From: Pelecanus crispus
Taxonomy: Eukaryota > Chordata > Aves > Pelecaniformes > Pelecanidae
DNA length: 64,000 nucleotides
Assembly (NCBI RefSeq): GCF_030463565.1
Contig: NC_134676.1
Location: forward strand, 26,516,728-26,580,727
Direction of reading: 5' to 3'
Within the stretch, counting starts at the first letter, position 1. Every line of letters begins with the position of its first letter. The notes below the pieces were generated by a model that was not told the DNA's origin, did no database searches, and worked only from the letters and a program-made list of their open reading frames with translations. This document shows positions 40,901 through 52,900 of this stretch, piece after piece. Made by a program: the position numbers and the translations under genes.

Positions 40901-43900
40901 ACCAAGCCACAAATTTAAACACCAAAGTTTATAGAAATAAGAAAATACATTAAAAACTTACTGTATGCATAGGTTCTCAGAAGGAATGTATTTCTTATTC
41001 CTACAACATTGTTTACATTCAAGTCAAACTCCACACAGCTATTGGGGAGGAGAAAAGAAAAAGAAACAAGCATCATGGTATTCAATTTCAGAATATTTAT
41101 TACCTACTTAGTGACAGAGGGGGAGAAATGTAACATTACGGTGATACTCTAGAAACTTTCTTAAAACAGATGATGCTGTGATTTCTACTGTGGTTTTGTT
41201 TATAGTACTTTAATTGCTTGTAGACTTGAATTCCGTTGTTATAAAAATGTAACTGTTGTTTTACATAGAGAACACATGTAGATCCAAATTTAGACCTTAG
41301 GACAACTTAAGATATCAAATATGTTTTGCATTTTTAACAAATCTTTCTCCCGACTAGAATTCCACTACATGACTTACTATGGACAATTTCTGATGCCAGG
41401 AAGGATTCTCTGAGGTATCAGTTTAGGAAATCATGCCAATTAACTGAGGAGATTTGGAAGGGGTCAAAAGGTAAGAATCACTTTTCTGCAATGATGGTCA
41501 GAGATAATCAGCACGCACTTTGAAATGAAAAGTGTTTATTAGTAAACACTGCGTGTTTTGTGATAAAACAGTTTTAATAATGGTTTCATGCTGTTAGCAG
41601 CAAATAAGAACAAGGCAAACAAGCACTACCTGCTTTATTTATATCACACCCCACCCCAAAGTTTGAATTTCATACTGCATATAGAGCTTAACTACTCACA
41701 GTACTGAAGAAACTATGTTAAATTCACAGTTAATAAGCTATAGCAACACTATAACTCAAACAAGAAGAGCCTATTATTGACAAAGAAGTAGCTATCTGCA
41801 ATGTACAGCTATTTCCATTTTAGATATCCAAGTCTCATTCACATAGCATTTGTTTGCCTGAATATTCGTTTGGATTTTCTTGAATTATAAGGGGAACATG
41901 GACCTGGAATTTCTTAAACTGAAGAAAACACCCTAATTTGATGCCTACAAAAGGTTTTTGACATCATTAACTACATTAAACCATTCATCAAAAATACTAC
42001 ATAATTTTAAACCTGAAGTAATATCAAGCAAGACTTTTTAGATGTTTTAAGAGCATAGTACATAATACTACAGGAAATAAACAAGCTCAAGCTACTGCTT
42101 ATCAGTTGTAAAAATAAGCATATGCACCAGTAAGAATATCAGTTGAATGTGCAAATACAATAAAGAAATATGTCAGGCTGCATGTGTAATTCCAATTAAC
42201 CCCAATTGACAAGATTACTGTTTACCAGATGCTGATTAAGCCAAGTTCTATTGCAGTTATTTTGTACTTTAAGATGCACATTTAATAGATGTTGCAATTA
42301 TGGCAAGTGAAAAAGGTTTGTACTGTTGAGATTCAAGTTCTACCAAAAGCACTAAAGGAGAGGAAAAGAGTCAACTGCACATCAAATGCAGCAGAAGAGG
42401 AAGCTTTTGCATCCTCTGTAGTACAGAAGTGGTGTTAATTAATCAAAAGCTTGTCGTGTAGCAGAGCCAATACTGGAATTATTTCCTGGGAAAGACTACC
42501 AAAAAAGAAAAGATACTAAGTTTTTAAGTGCAATGGATCTTCCCTTACTGTTACAGCATTAAAAAACCCTTTAAGATGAAAAAGGAGAACACACACAAAC
42601 TGAATGCCTTCTCATTCACCAAATCAAAGTGGGAAATGGCAATTTTCAGGTACATATGGACCATTGGCAACACATTAGAATCCAGACGCAGACATACCAC
42701 CCACTGAATTCTACCACCTTCTCCCAGCAGCTGGGCATCAAGAAAACTGGCTTTCACAGGAAGCTTGTCATGTTTAGTTTCTGGTTTTGGCTAAAGCAAG
42801 CTTAGGGCCCTGGGTACAGAATATCCAATCCACTTTTCAAGACCTCTGTTAAACAATCAATGAGTGTGCATGTATGTATTATGTATAAGCCTACAAAAGA
42901 CAGAGGCTGATGAGCGATTGGAAACAGATGCTTAAATAAAAAGACAAAATGTGGGTGGAGGTGACAGGTTACATAGGAGAAAAATATATGGAAAGAGGTG
43001 GGGGGGATCCAAACAAAAAACCCAACCCAAAGTCATGTCGTTCTCCCTCTTCTAAAAAAACAACACAGGAAACCAGATGGTGAACAGTACTGATTTTTCT
43101 CTGAAAAATCTAATGGGCAGCTTGTAGTCTAAGAAGATCTTAGATCTTAGGCCAGTGTTGTTTAAAATCGTTATCAACGATCTGGATGAAGGGATTGAGT
43201 GCGCCCTGAGTAAGTTTGCAGATGACACCAAATTGGGTGGGAGTGTCAATCTGGTCAAGGGTAGGATGGCCCTGCAGAGGGATCTGGACAGGCTGGACTG
43301 ATGGGCTGAGGCCAACTACATGAAGTTCAACAAGGCCAAGTGCTGGATCTTGTTGACCAGTGAGCACTTGGCTCACAACAACCCCATGCAACGCTACAAG
43401 CCTGGGGAAGAGTGGCTGGAAAGCTGCCTGGCTGAAAAGGACCTGGGGGTGTTGGTAGACAGCCGGCTGAACATGAGCCAGCAGTGTGCCCAGGTGGCCA
43501 AGAAGGCCAACAGCATCCTGGCTCGTATCAGGAATGGTGTGGCCAGCAGGAGCAGGGAAGTGATCGTCCCCCTGTACTTGGCACTGGTGAGGCCACACCT
43601 TGAATACTGTGTCCAGTTTTGGGCCCCTCAATACAAGAAAGACATTGAGGTGCTGGAGTGTGTTCAGAGAAGGGCAACGAAGCTGGTGAAGGGTCTGGAG
43701 CACAAGCCTTATGAGGAGCGGCTGAGGGAACTGGGGCTGTTTAGCCTGGAGGAGGCTGAGGGGAGACCTTATTGCTCTCTACAACTACTTGAAAGGAGGT
43801 TGTAGTGAGGTGGGTGTTGGTCTCTTCTCCCAAGTAGTTAGCAATAGGATGAGAGGAAATGGGCTCAAGCTGCACCAGGGGAGGTTTAGACTGGATATTA

Positions 43901-46900
43901 GGAAAAATTTCTTCACGTAAAGTGTAGTCAAGCATTGGAACAGGCTGCCCAGAGAGGTGGTGGAGTCACCATCCCTGGAAGTGTTCAAAAAACAGGTAGA
44001 TGTGGCACGTGGGACATGGTTTAGTAGGCATGGTGGTGTTGGACTGACGATCTTAGAGACCCTTCCCAACCTTAATGATTCCTAGTTTTTACTTTCCTTA
44101 AAAATAATCCAGCCACCAAGCCAGGAAACGTGAAATTGCTGCTTCACCCTTAGTTGGTTTAGTGGTGGACTTGGCAAGGTTAGATTAACGGTTGGACTGG
44201 ATGATCTTAAAGGTCTTTTCCAACCTAAACGATTCTATGATTCTAAGATTATACTTTGATTTAGCAGGAAATAAAGAATTCTTTAGATCCTGTCTGTAAG
44301 GTATATAAATATCATGACTATTACTTTTTTTGGTGACTGTAGTATGAAATATAAAAGCCTACAGAAAGACTTAAATCTTCTGACACAATCACTTCCATAC
44401 TTATTTTCTGATTTTAAGTTGGAAAAAAAAATTCTTGCTATAGCTCCATGATTTTCAATATTTGTACAAGGAATCTACCACTTAGTGTATCTATGAAAAG
44501 GCTAGCATTGTTATATGTAGCCAAGCCATTTAACCCAAATTTTACTTTGACGAGTTTAATACTTTCAGAAAGCATGGGAGAAACAACCTTCTGAACTCTT
44601 AGAGGAGAAAGGTCCTAGATAAAAATCATTCAAATTTTTAAAAGGGAGGCAAGTATACAGTAGTAAGTATGGGATTAGGTGTAAATGGAAAAAACTGTAC
44701 AGCAAAAACCCTAACAAGTGTTACACAATCTCAGATGCAAGAAAAGCTTAAATGGATGGTATTTATTAGTTCAAATTGTAAACATGACAGATTCCGTTTT
44801 ATCACAGCAGGGTTTCTGCCCTGATAAAGGTATATTGTGATAAAAGCACACTGTGATATGCTTTTATAAAGAGAAGCCAGAGAAGTGGGCTTGTTTGTTT
44901 TTAAAAGACAGAGACAGGGCTGCAAAATTTTAGAAGCATATAGGCAGGATAAGGTAGTTACATACAAGAGAGTTGTTCAAAGTCCTATTTACAAAGAATA
45001 GTCAAGCTATATTATTCCATGAAGGTGATACACACAAGTCTTACAAAATCTAAGCCCATAAATATAGGAAGATTTGAACATTACTCAGACTCCCAACCAA
45101 TTTGAGCGCTTTGCACAGTTTTTCCTTCTGTCAGATACTTTTATCATGCACAATAAGAAATACATTGTCCTCTGTCCTAGTACATCCCTCTTGATTATTC
45201 ATTTTCATGTCTTCATAATGAAGATACGATGAATACAGTAACATACAACACGTCCATTTCTCTCCAATTACTCCCCCCTTCTAAAAGTCATAAAATTAGT
45301 ACCTAACACTGTGAAAAGAACATGTAACTACTTTGTTAAACAGAACGCCTCCTTAGAAGACAGCAGAATATACTCTTCTAAAATGAAGAAAAATTTTTTA
45401 ATCAAGAAAACAATGTCATCACAAGAAACTAAAGTTTGTTTTAGTGTTGTTTGTGTAGTGTAAATGCTGTGAATTAGTCCTTAAGTAGCTCAACAGTTAT
45501 GTTTGCACAGCAACCAAAACTATCTTTCACAACAGTTTTCTTCCCACCGTTGACACCTGGAGTCCACTATGTACAAATAACCCATAGAAATACATGATGT
45601 ACTGCTACTAATTCACATCACAGAAACTAAACAGCATCTCAACCACAAGAAATGTTTCAGGCCATCAAGGAAGTAAGCTGACTGCCACTGTATGCTGCTA
45701 GCTGTACAAATTTGCAATATGACTATAGCACAACACAAATAAACAAAGCATGACTTCAGTGGGACTACTCATATAGACAGTACATATATAGAGTACTTTC
45801 CTGTGTCAGTCTAAAAAATTATGTTGAACAGAATACTTGCCTGACTTTATCCCTGAACCTCACTATTGGCACTTTTGCTCGAATCAGCTGAGGTCGCTCA
45901 ATGTAGCTTGCTGAAAGGGAGAAAAATATGCAAATAAGTTTCCTGTAAGATGCTGATCTTAAAATAAAATCCTAAAGTGGAGTCATATTGATGGATTTAT
46001 AGCAAATAGTAGCTTATTAACTTTAGCAAAAATATTCTCAGAAGGGTTGTGCTAAACTAAGTAACCTTTAACTTCAAGCAAATTTTAGCAAAAATACAGT
46101 CTAGGAAAGTGTGTGGAAAGAAATGCACTAAATGTTACAGAAAAACATTAGCGTAAGATTTTTCTGGGCAAAGTATATTCAATAAATTTGAACATAAGGA
46201 ATGCAGTTCTACAACGCTTCCCCTGAGCTGTACTTGTAATAGAAATCCCAAACAGTTATAATTAAGATTCAAAAAGAAGACAGCAAGAACATATCCATCC
46301 AGGATGGCTGGACACTTAAGCCCAGCACTACACTGTAGCAATGGGCACATGATCAGCTGCATACGTTTCAATTGTGTCTAGTTTGCCTACAGGTGAAATT
46401 ACACATTTTACTGATCAAAAAATATTAACATAACTCTATCTTCACTACGCGATTATGCTTAAAAATTCCTTTAAAAACTGCTAATTTGACTGATGAAGTA
46501 CATACCAAGAAATAAATTTCCAATCGAATTGTTACTGAAAACAGGACAACACTTTCCATCACAGATGGGATAAGCTTCATTTGCCTTTTGCTTTAATGGT
46601 GATAGGACATGCAGTAAATATATAATCACAAGACTGCACCTCAGATGATTACCCATGCAGTACAGACACATAGGCTCAATGCCAGACCATCCAAACCCAA
46701 AAATATTAAGCTCTGCCAGACTCATACAGTGCCACCAAATGCACCTTTGCACTCAGGTCCCCAAAACTGTTGTGTCAATCATATTAGCTGCAATTTCCCT
46801 ACTCTTAATGATATCTCATGCTATGTTTAATAGTTGCCCATAATCCTGAATGAGAAATGTGCCCAAGAAAGTAATGCAAAACACAAAGAAAAGCAGAGCC

Positions 46901-49900
46901 TGTAGGTTACATTATACAAATTTGAACAAGCAGCACAATTTTAGTAATTTCTTCTGTTGCAAAATCTAGGAGCACTTGAATTTGCCCATATGCAACATCA
47001 TACATCTTCCCCTTGCTTCTATGAATTAACCTCAAATTAGCATAAGTAAGTATGACAAAGCTAGAAGTAATACAGACTAAAAATAACCTTAAATAAAAGC
47101 TGATCTTCACTTTTTTTGGGGGAAAAAACCCAAAGCAAACAGGTATTTCTAATGGTTTGGATAGCAACTTTGATTAAACAGTGTCATCTCCATTGCACTT
47201 GGGTGACAACTTCAGGTTTGGTAGAACCCTACTGTGCAACATTCAATTAAAACAAATTTTACTTTTTTTTTGAGACTTTCTGAAAGTGTTTTATGGATAC
47301 ACACAGTTAGACGGATTTGACCTGAGGTAATCTTTTATCTGGATTTGAATTCATTGTATGATCCTAAGCAACACACAAACTGGCACTTAAGAAAACAGAT
47401 AATCTTACTAATTTACTAATTTTAAAGGGAGAATCTTACAGAACTCCAATCCACGTTCACTAAACACACAATCTAGTATGACTTACACAAGCATCCCCTC
47501 TTTCTAGCTGCACCTGCAGACACATCCAAATATCCCTCCTCCAACATCCCAGAGCATTCTTAAAGCAAAGCAATAAAGCATGTAGAGTGCTCTGCCTCTG
47601 TCCTGGTTTCGGCTAGGATAGAGTTAATTTTCCCCCTAGTAGCTGGCATAGTGCTGTGGTTTGGATTTAGTATGAGAATGCTGATAACACACTGATGTTT
47701 TAGTTGTAGCTAAGTAGTGCTTACACTAGTCAGGGACTTTTCAGCTTTCCATGCTCTGCCAGGTTGCACAAGAAGCTGGGAAGGGGCGCAGCCAGAATAG
47801 CTGACCCAAACTGACCAAAGGGCTATTCCATACCATATGACACCATGCTCAGTATATAAACTGGGGGGAGTTGGCTGGGGGGCAGCGATTGCTGTTTAGG
47901 GACTGGCTGAGCATCAATCAGCAGGTGGTGAGCGGCTGCATTGTGCATCAATTGTTTTGTGTATTCTTTTATCATTATTATTACTTCTGCTGTCCTATTA
48001 AAGTGCTTTTATCTCAACCCACAGGTTTTACTATTTTTTTTTTTTCCCCTGATTCTCTCCCTCATCCCGCTGCAGGTAGCAGGGTGAGTGAGTGGCTGTG
48101 TGGTGCTTAGTTGCCAACGGGGGTTAAACCACAACAGTCATATTTTGGTGCCCAACATGAGGCTCAAAGGTTGAGGTAACAACAGATCTGACCACAGCAT
48201 GTCCAAACTTGCTATAAGCATCCATTATATTAGTTTAGTAATCACTGGTCACCATGTTGATTTTCTTCCTCTCAAGAGTTGTATTTGTTCTCAGAGTTGT
48301 GTTATGTAACACCTTACTTGCCATATAAACTGTTTATCAGTGTTTATGTGCTGTTTATCACCTCTGGGAGATGGATAAAGGTTATCACTTTGCTGTACTG
48401 TGCAACATCGGCTTAAGGCATGATAAAATTATTGGTCATGAGATCAATCTTGTATTTGTACTCAGAACTGCCGTCACATCTATTGTAAATTATTAATAAT
48501 TATGCTTTTTACTTTTTCTCCTAGAGCCAACCTATAGGGGAGACACCTTCTTCCACCTTCCCCTTCTTCTCCAGCCTAATTACCATAGCTCTTGAGAATT
48601 TTTAAAATTCTTGGGATGTTCAAACCAGCATGTTCCTGTTGCTATGTCTCCTGAATGCGTGTCAGGTCTTGCTTAGGGTTAAACAAATATTTAAGAATAC
48701 TGCGGCTACTCAAACACCTGTGGCAGGCACTGCGGCTGAACCAGAGAACCAACTCATGTTGGTATCCGTCACCCCCATACACAAGAATAAATCTTGGAAG
48801 CAAAAGTCAGCTCATTTAGTAAGGGATGAAGAAGCTTCTCCTAAGAGGAAACAGGAGGAAGAAGCATACTGCCCCGCCCATGAGGAGGCAGACTACTCTA
48901 AGGCAGGACCATCACAAGAACAGGAGGAAGAAGAGGAAGAATTCCCTGCTTCCCCTCAAGGAAGAACTTGGCAGGAGCATTCCTGAGAGGGATAGGAAGA
49001 ACTCTTTAAAACACGGAAACCACCTGATCTGTATTCCTGAATGAGCTGCGAGATATGCAAAAGGATTTCAGCTGTCATCCAGGTGAGCACATTGTCACCT
49101 GCCTGCTCCAATGCTGGGATAATGGGGCCATAAGCCTGGAATAAGGAAGCTAAGCAGCTGGGATCCCTTTCTAGGGAAGGGGGCATTGACAAAGTGATTG
49201 GAAAAGGAGCACAAGCCCTCAGCCTCTGGAGATGACTCCTGTCAGGCATGAAGGAAAGGTCTATCTTCAAGAAGATGTTATACGTCACCCAGGCAAGTGG
49301 ATCACCATGGAGAGAGGTATCAAGTACCTGAGGGAATTAGCTGTGCTGGAGGTGATTTATAATGACCTGGACAACAAGCAGCTATCCAAAGATCCAGATG
49401 AAGTCAGGAGCACATGACCCACGTGGCAGAATTTTGTATAGAGCACACCATCATCATATGCCAACTCACTGGCAGTAACACCTGGAAAGATGCAGAGGGA
49501 GAAACAGTGGATGAATTGGCTGGCCAACTCCAGCAGTACAACGGAAGTCTCTCTTCCTCCTTCATCTGAGCTGTGGAGAAACTGTCCCAGGAAGTCCAGC
49601 AACTCAAAGAGGATAGGTCCTACTCTCCACCTATACAGAGCAATATCTCAGCTATCAGGAGTAAGCGTTCTTCTGCTCAAGAGAGAGAATATAGAGAGTA
49701 CACACCATGGGGCACCCTATGGTTTTACCTGCATGACCATGGAGAGGATGGAAGTGGGATGAAAAATCTACCTCAACCCTAGAGGCATAGGTACATGAGT
49801 TGCAAAGAAAAACAATCACACGAGGGGGTTCTTCCAGGAAAATTGCTGCTCCAGTTTCCAGTGGGCAGTTCCCCAGACAGAGCAGAATGGCTGATCTTAC

Positions 49901-52900
49901 ATCTGACCTTAATGAAGGGACTCTTGACTCACATCTACAAGAAGTGAGTAACAAATACTATGACCAGTACTAGAGGGACCCTGCCTCCAGCCAGGTGGAG
50001 GAAAGGGACAACTGGATTTACTGGGGTGTGTGGATTCAATGGCCTGACACATCAGACCCACAGAAGTATAAGGCTCTAGGGGACACTGGTGCACAGTGTA
50101 CCCTAATGCCATCAAGCTATACAGGGGCAGAACCCTTCTGTATTGCTGGAGTGACAGGGGGATCCCAACAGCTAACTGTATTGGAGGCTGAAGTGAGCCT
50201 AACTGGGAATGAGTGGCAAAAGCACCCCACTGTGACTGGCCCAGAGGCTCCATGCATCTTTGGCATAGACTACCTCAGGAGAGGGTATTTCAAGGACCCA
50301 AAGGGGTACTGGTGGGCTTTTGGTATAGCTGCCTTGGAGACAGAGGAAATTAAACAGCTGTCCACCCTGCCTAGTCTCTTGGAGGACCCTTTTGTTGTGG
50401 TGTTGCTGAGGGCTGAAGAACAACAGGTACTGATCGCTACCACAATGGTACACCAGCAGCAATATCACACCAAGACTCCCCGATTCCCATCTATAAGCCG
50501 ATTCATCAACTAGAGAGCCAAGGAGTGATCAGCAAGACTCGCTCACCCTTTAACAACGCAAAAGTCTAACAGAGATTGGAGACTAACAGTAGACTACCGT
50601 GGCCTGAACAAAGTCACGCCGCTGCTGAGTGCTACTGTGCCAGACATGCTAGAACTTCAATATGAGCTGGAGTCAAAGGCAGCCAAGTGGTATGCCACAA
50701 TTGATATCACTAATGCATTTTTCTCCATCCCTTTGGCAGCAGAGTGCAGGCCACAGTTCACTTTCACTTGGAGGCCAGGACACCTGGAATCGACTGCCCC
50801 AGAGGCGGAAACAAGCCCTACCATTCGCCATGGACTGATCCAGACAGCACTGGAACAGGGTGAAGCTCCAGAACACCTGCAATACATTGATGACATCATC
50901 ATATGGGGCAACACAGCAGAAGAGATTTTTGAGAAAGGGAAGAAAACAGTCCAAATGCTTCTGAAGCTGGTTTTGCCATAAAACAAAGTTAACGTCAAGG
51001 GACCTCCCATGCTCCCCACTGCACCGCAAAGCAAACTGCACAGGAGATCCAGTTCTTAGGAATAAAATGGCAAGATGGACATCATCAGATCCCAATGGAT
51101 GTGATCAACAAAATAACAGCTATGTCCCCACCAACCAGCAAAAGGGAAACACAAGCTTTCTTAGGCATTGTGGGTTTTTGGAGAATGCATATTCCAAATT
51201 ACAGTCTAATCATGAGCACTCTCTATCAAGTGACCCAGAAGAAGAACAATTTCAAATAGGGCCCTGACCAACCACAAGCCTTTGAACAAATTAAACGGGA
51301 GACAGTTCATGCATTAGCCCTTGGGCTGGTCCGGGCAGGGCAAGATGTAAAAAATGTGCTCTACACCACAGCTGGGGAGAATGGCCCTACCTGGAGCCTC
51401 TGGCAGAAAGCACCAGGGGAGACTTGAGGTCAACCCCTAGGGTTTTGGAGCCAGCGATACAGACGATCCAAGGCCCACTATACTCCAACTACAAAAGAGA
51501 TATTGGCAGCATGGGTTTCAGCTGCTTTGGAAGTGATTGGTACTGAAGCACAGCTCCTGCTGGCACCCCGACTGCTGGTGCTGGGCTGGATGTTCAAAGG
51601 GAGGGTCCCCTGTACACACCACGCAACTGATGCTACATGGAATAAGTGGGTCACACTGATCACACAACAGGCTCAGATAAGGGGTGGATACTGTCCTGGT
51701 TTCAGCTGGGTTAGAGTTAATTTTCTTCCTAGTAGCTGGCATAGTGCTGCATTTTGGATTTAGTATGAAAATAATGCTGATAGCAACAACTAAAACATCA
51801 GTGTGTTACGTAGCGCTTACACTAGTCAAGGACTTTTCAACTTCCCTTGCTCTGCTAGGTGCACAAGAAACTGGGAGGGAGCGCAGCCAGGACAGTTGAC
51901 CCAAACTGGCCAAAGCATATTCCACACCATATGACATCAGTATATAAACTCAGTATAAGCTCAGTATATAAACTGGGGGAGTTGGCTGGGAGACAGTGAT
52001 TGCTGCTTGGGGACAGGCTGGGCATTGGTCAGTGGGTGGTGAGTGGTTGCACTGTACATCACCTGTTTTGTATATTCTTTTATTATTATTACTACTTTCT
52101 CTTCCTCTGCTGTCCTATTAAACTGCCTTTGTCTCAACCCATGGGTTTTACTTTTTTTTTCTCCAATTCTCTCCCTCATCCCACCGGGGAGGGTGAGGGT
52201 GAGCGAACAGCTGTGTGGTGCTTAGTTGCCAACTGGGGCTAAACCATGACAGCCTCCTTTCCTTTCACTACCAAATTTAAGACAAAGATGCCCAACACAT
52301 TAGCACATGGTAGACAATGGTGGGTACCTATCTTCATACCATAGCAATTCAACTTTCCTCACTATGACCTTTCTCAAGTGCCCTTCAAAAGTTAACCGAT
52401 CTAATTCTAGTGGCAACCACTTCCAAACACATCCTTGTCTGCAAATGCATCCCAGCACTTGATGGATGCTTGTGCCAAATTAGTTGGCTAAGAAAAAAAA
52501 AAATCCCAAAACATAATCCTAATCTGTTTCCTAGGATGAAATGAAGCAAAGAGGATGCTAGAAGGCAGTAACTTGCTGCTGGTACCTTCTTTCCTGGCTC
52601 GCACTGATGACACTGTTAGCAGAATCTCTACTGTACATTAGATTGTCATACATACAAGGGAAGAAACAGCCACAAACACAGGATGTGGAATTCTGAAATA
52701 TGTACAGGTTGAGTAAGTGCCTTAGTAAACTGACTATCTGACCTTGAAGCTGTGACCATAGGGGCTACACCAAAGTACACGTAAAGAATTCCACATAGCT
52801 GCTCCACAGTTTTGGGCATGTCTATGAAAACGTCACAAATGCCACTTCAGCTGTAGTGAAAAAAGAGTATAACCACTTCAAAGAAGACTAAGCACTGTTT

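Larger units (their letters stand above)
41039..45840 (-). other. TENT2 intron 7, a GC-AG intron
   Basis: 4,802 bp with donor AG|GCAAGT and acceptor CCAATAG. GC donors occur in a small minority of vertebrate introns, and a near-perfect remaining consensus, as here, is typical of functional ones. The intron carries two CR1 fragments at 43147-44249. The rest is AT-rich and featureless. Confidence 0.88.
47599..52251 (+). mobile_element. Endogenous retrovirus with two LTRs, internally deleted, antisense in TENT2 intron 6
   Basis: A 4,653-bp provirus flanked by an exact 5-bp duplication GCCTC (47594-47598 and 52252-52256). Both LTRs begin TGTCCTGGTTTC and end ACAACA or TGACA. In order it holds a primer binding site, gag-like frames, an aspartic protease with the D-T-G motif, and reverse transcriptase with YIDD. 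The pol connection region then runs straight into the polypurine tract. RNase H, integrase and env are absent. Every coding region carries stops and frameshifts, so the copy is defective. The LTRs differ at roughly 10-20% of positions by eye, so the insertion is old. The 5-bp duplication suggests an ERVL-like element, while the primer site looks lysine-type, so the class is left open. Confidence 0.93.

Noticed and set aside
43140-43703. 187-codon open frame, minus strand
   Set aside because: Antisense shadow of the CR1 reverse transcriptase reading frame.
45828-45840. GT donor (GTATTC) four bases inside intron 7 as the exon 7 end
   Set aside because: It would add four bases and shift the frame into exon 8; the GC donor keeps the conserved protein sequence.
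48630-48986. 118-codon frame with acidic tract as a host gene
   Set aside because: It lies between primer site and protease of the provirus, in its orientation; better explained as gag-like remnant.
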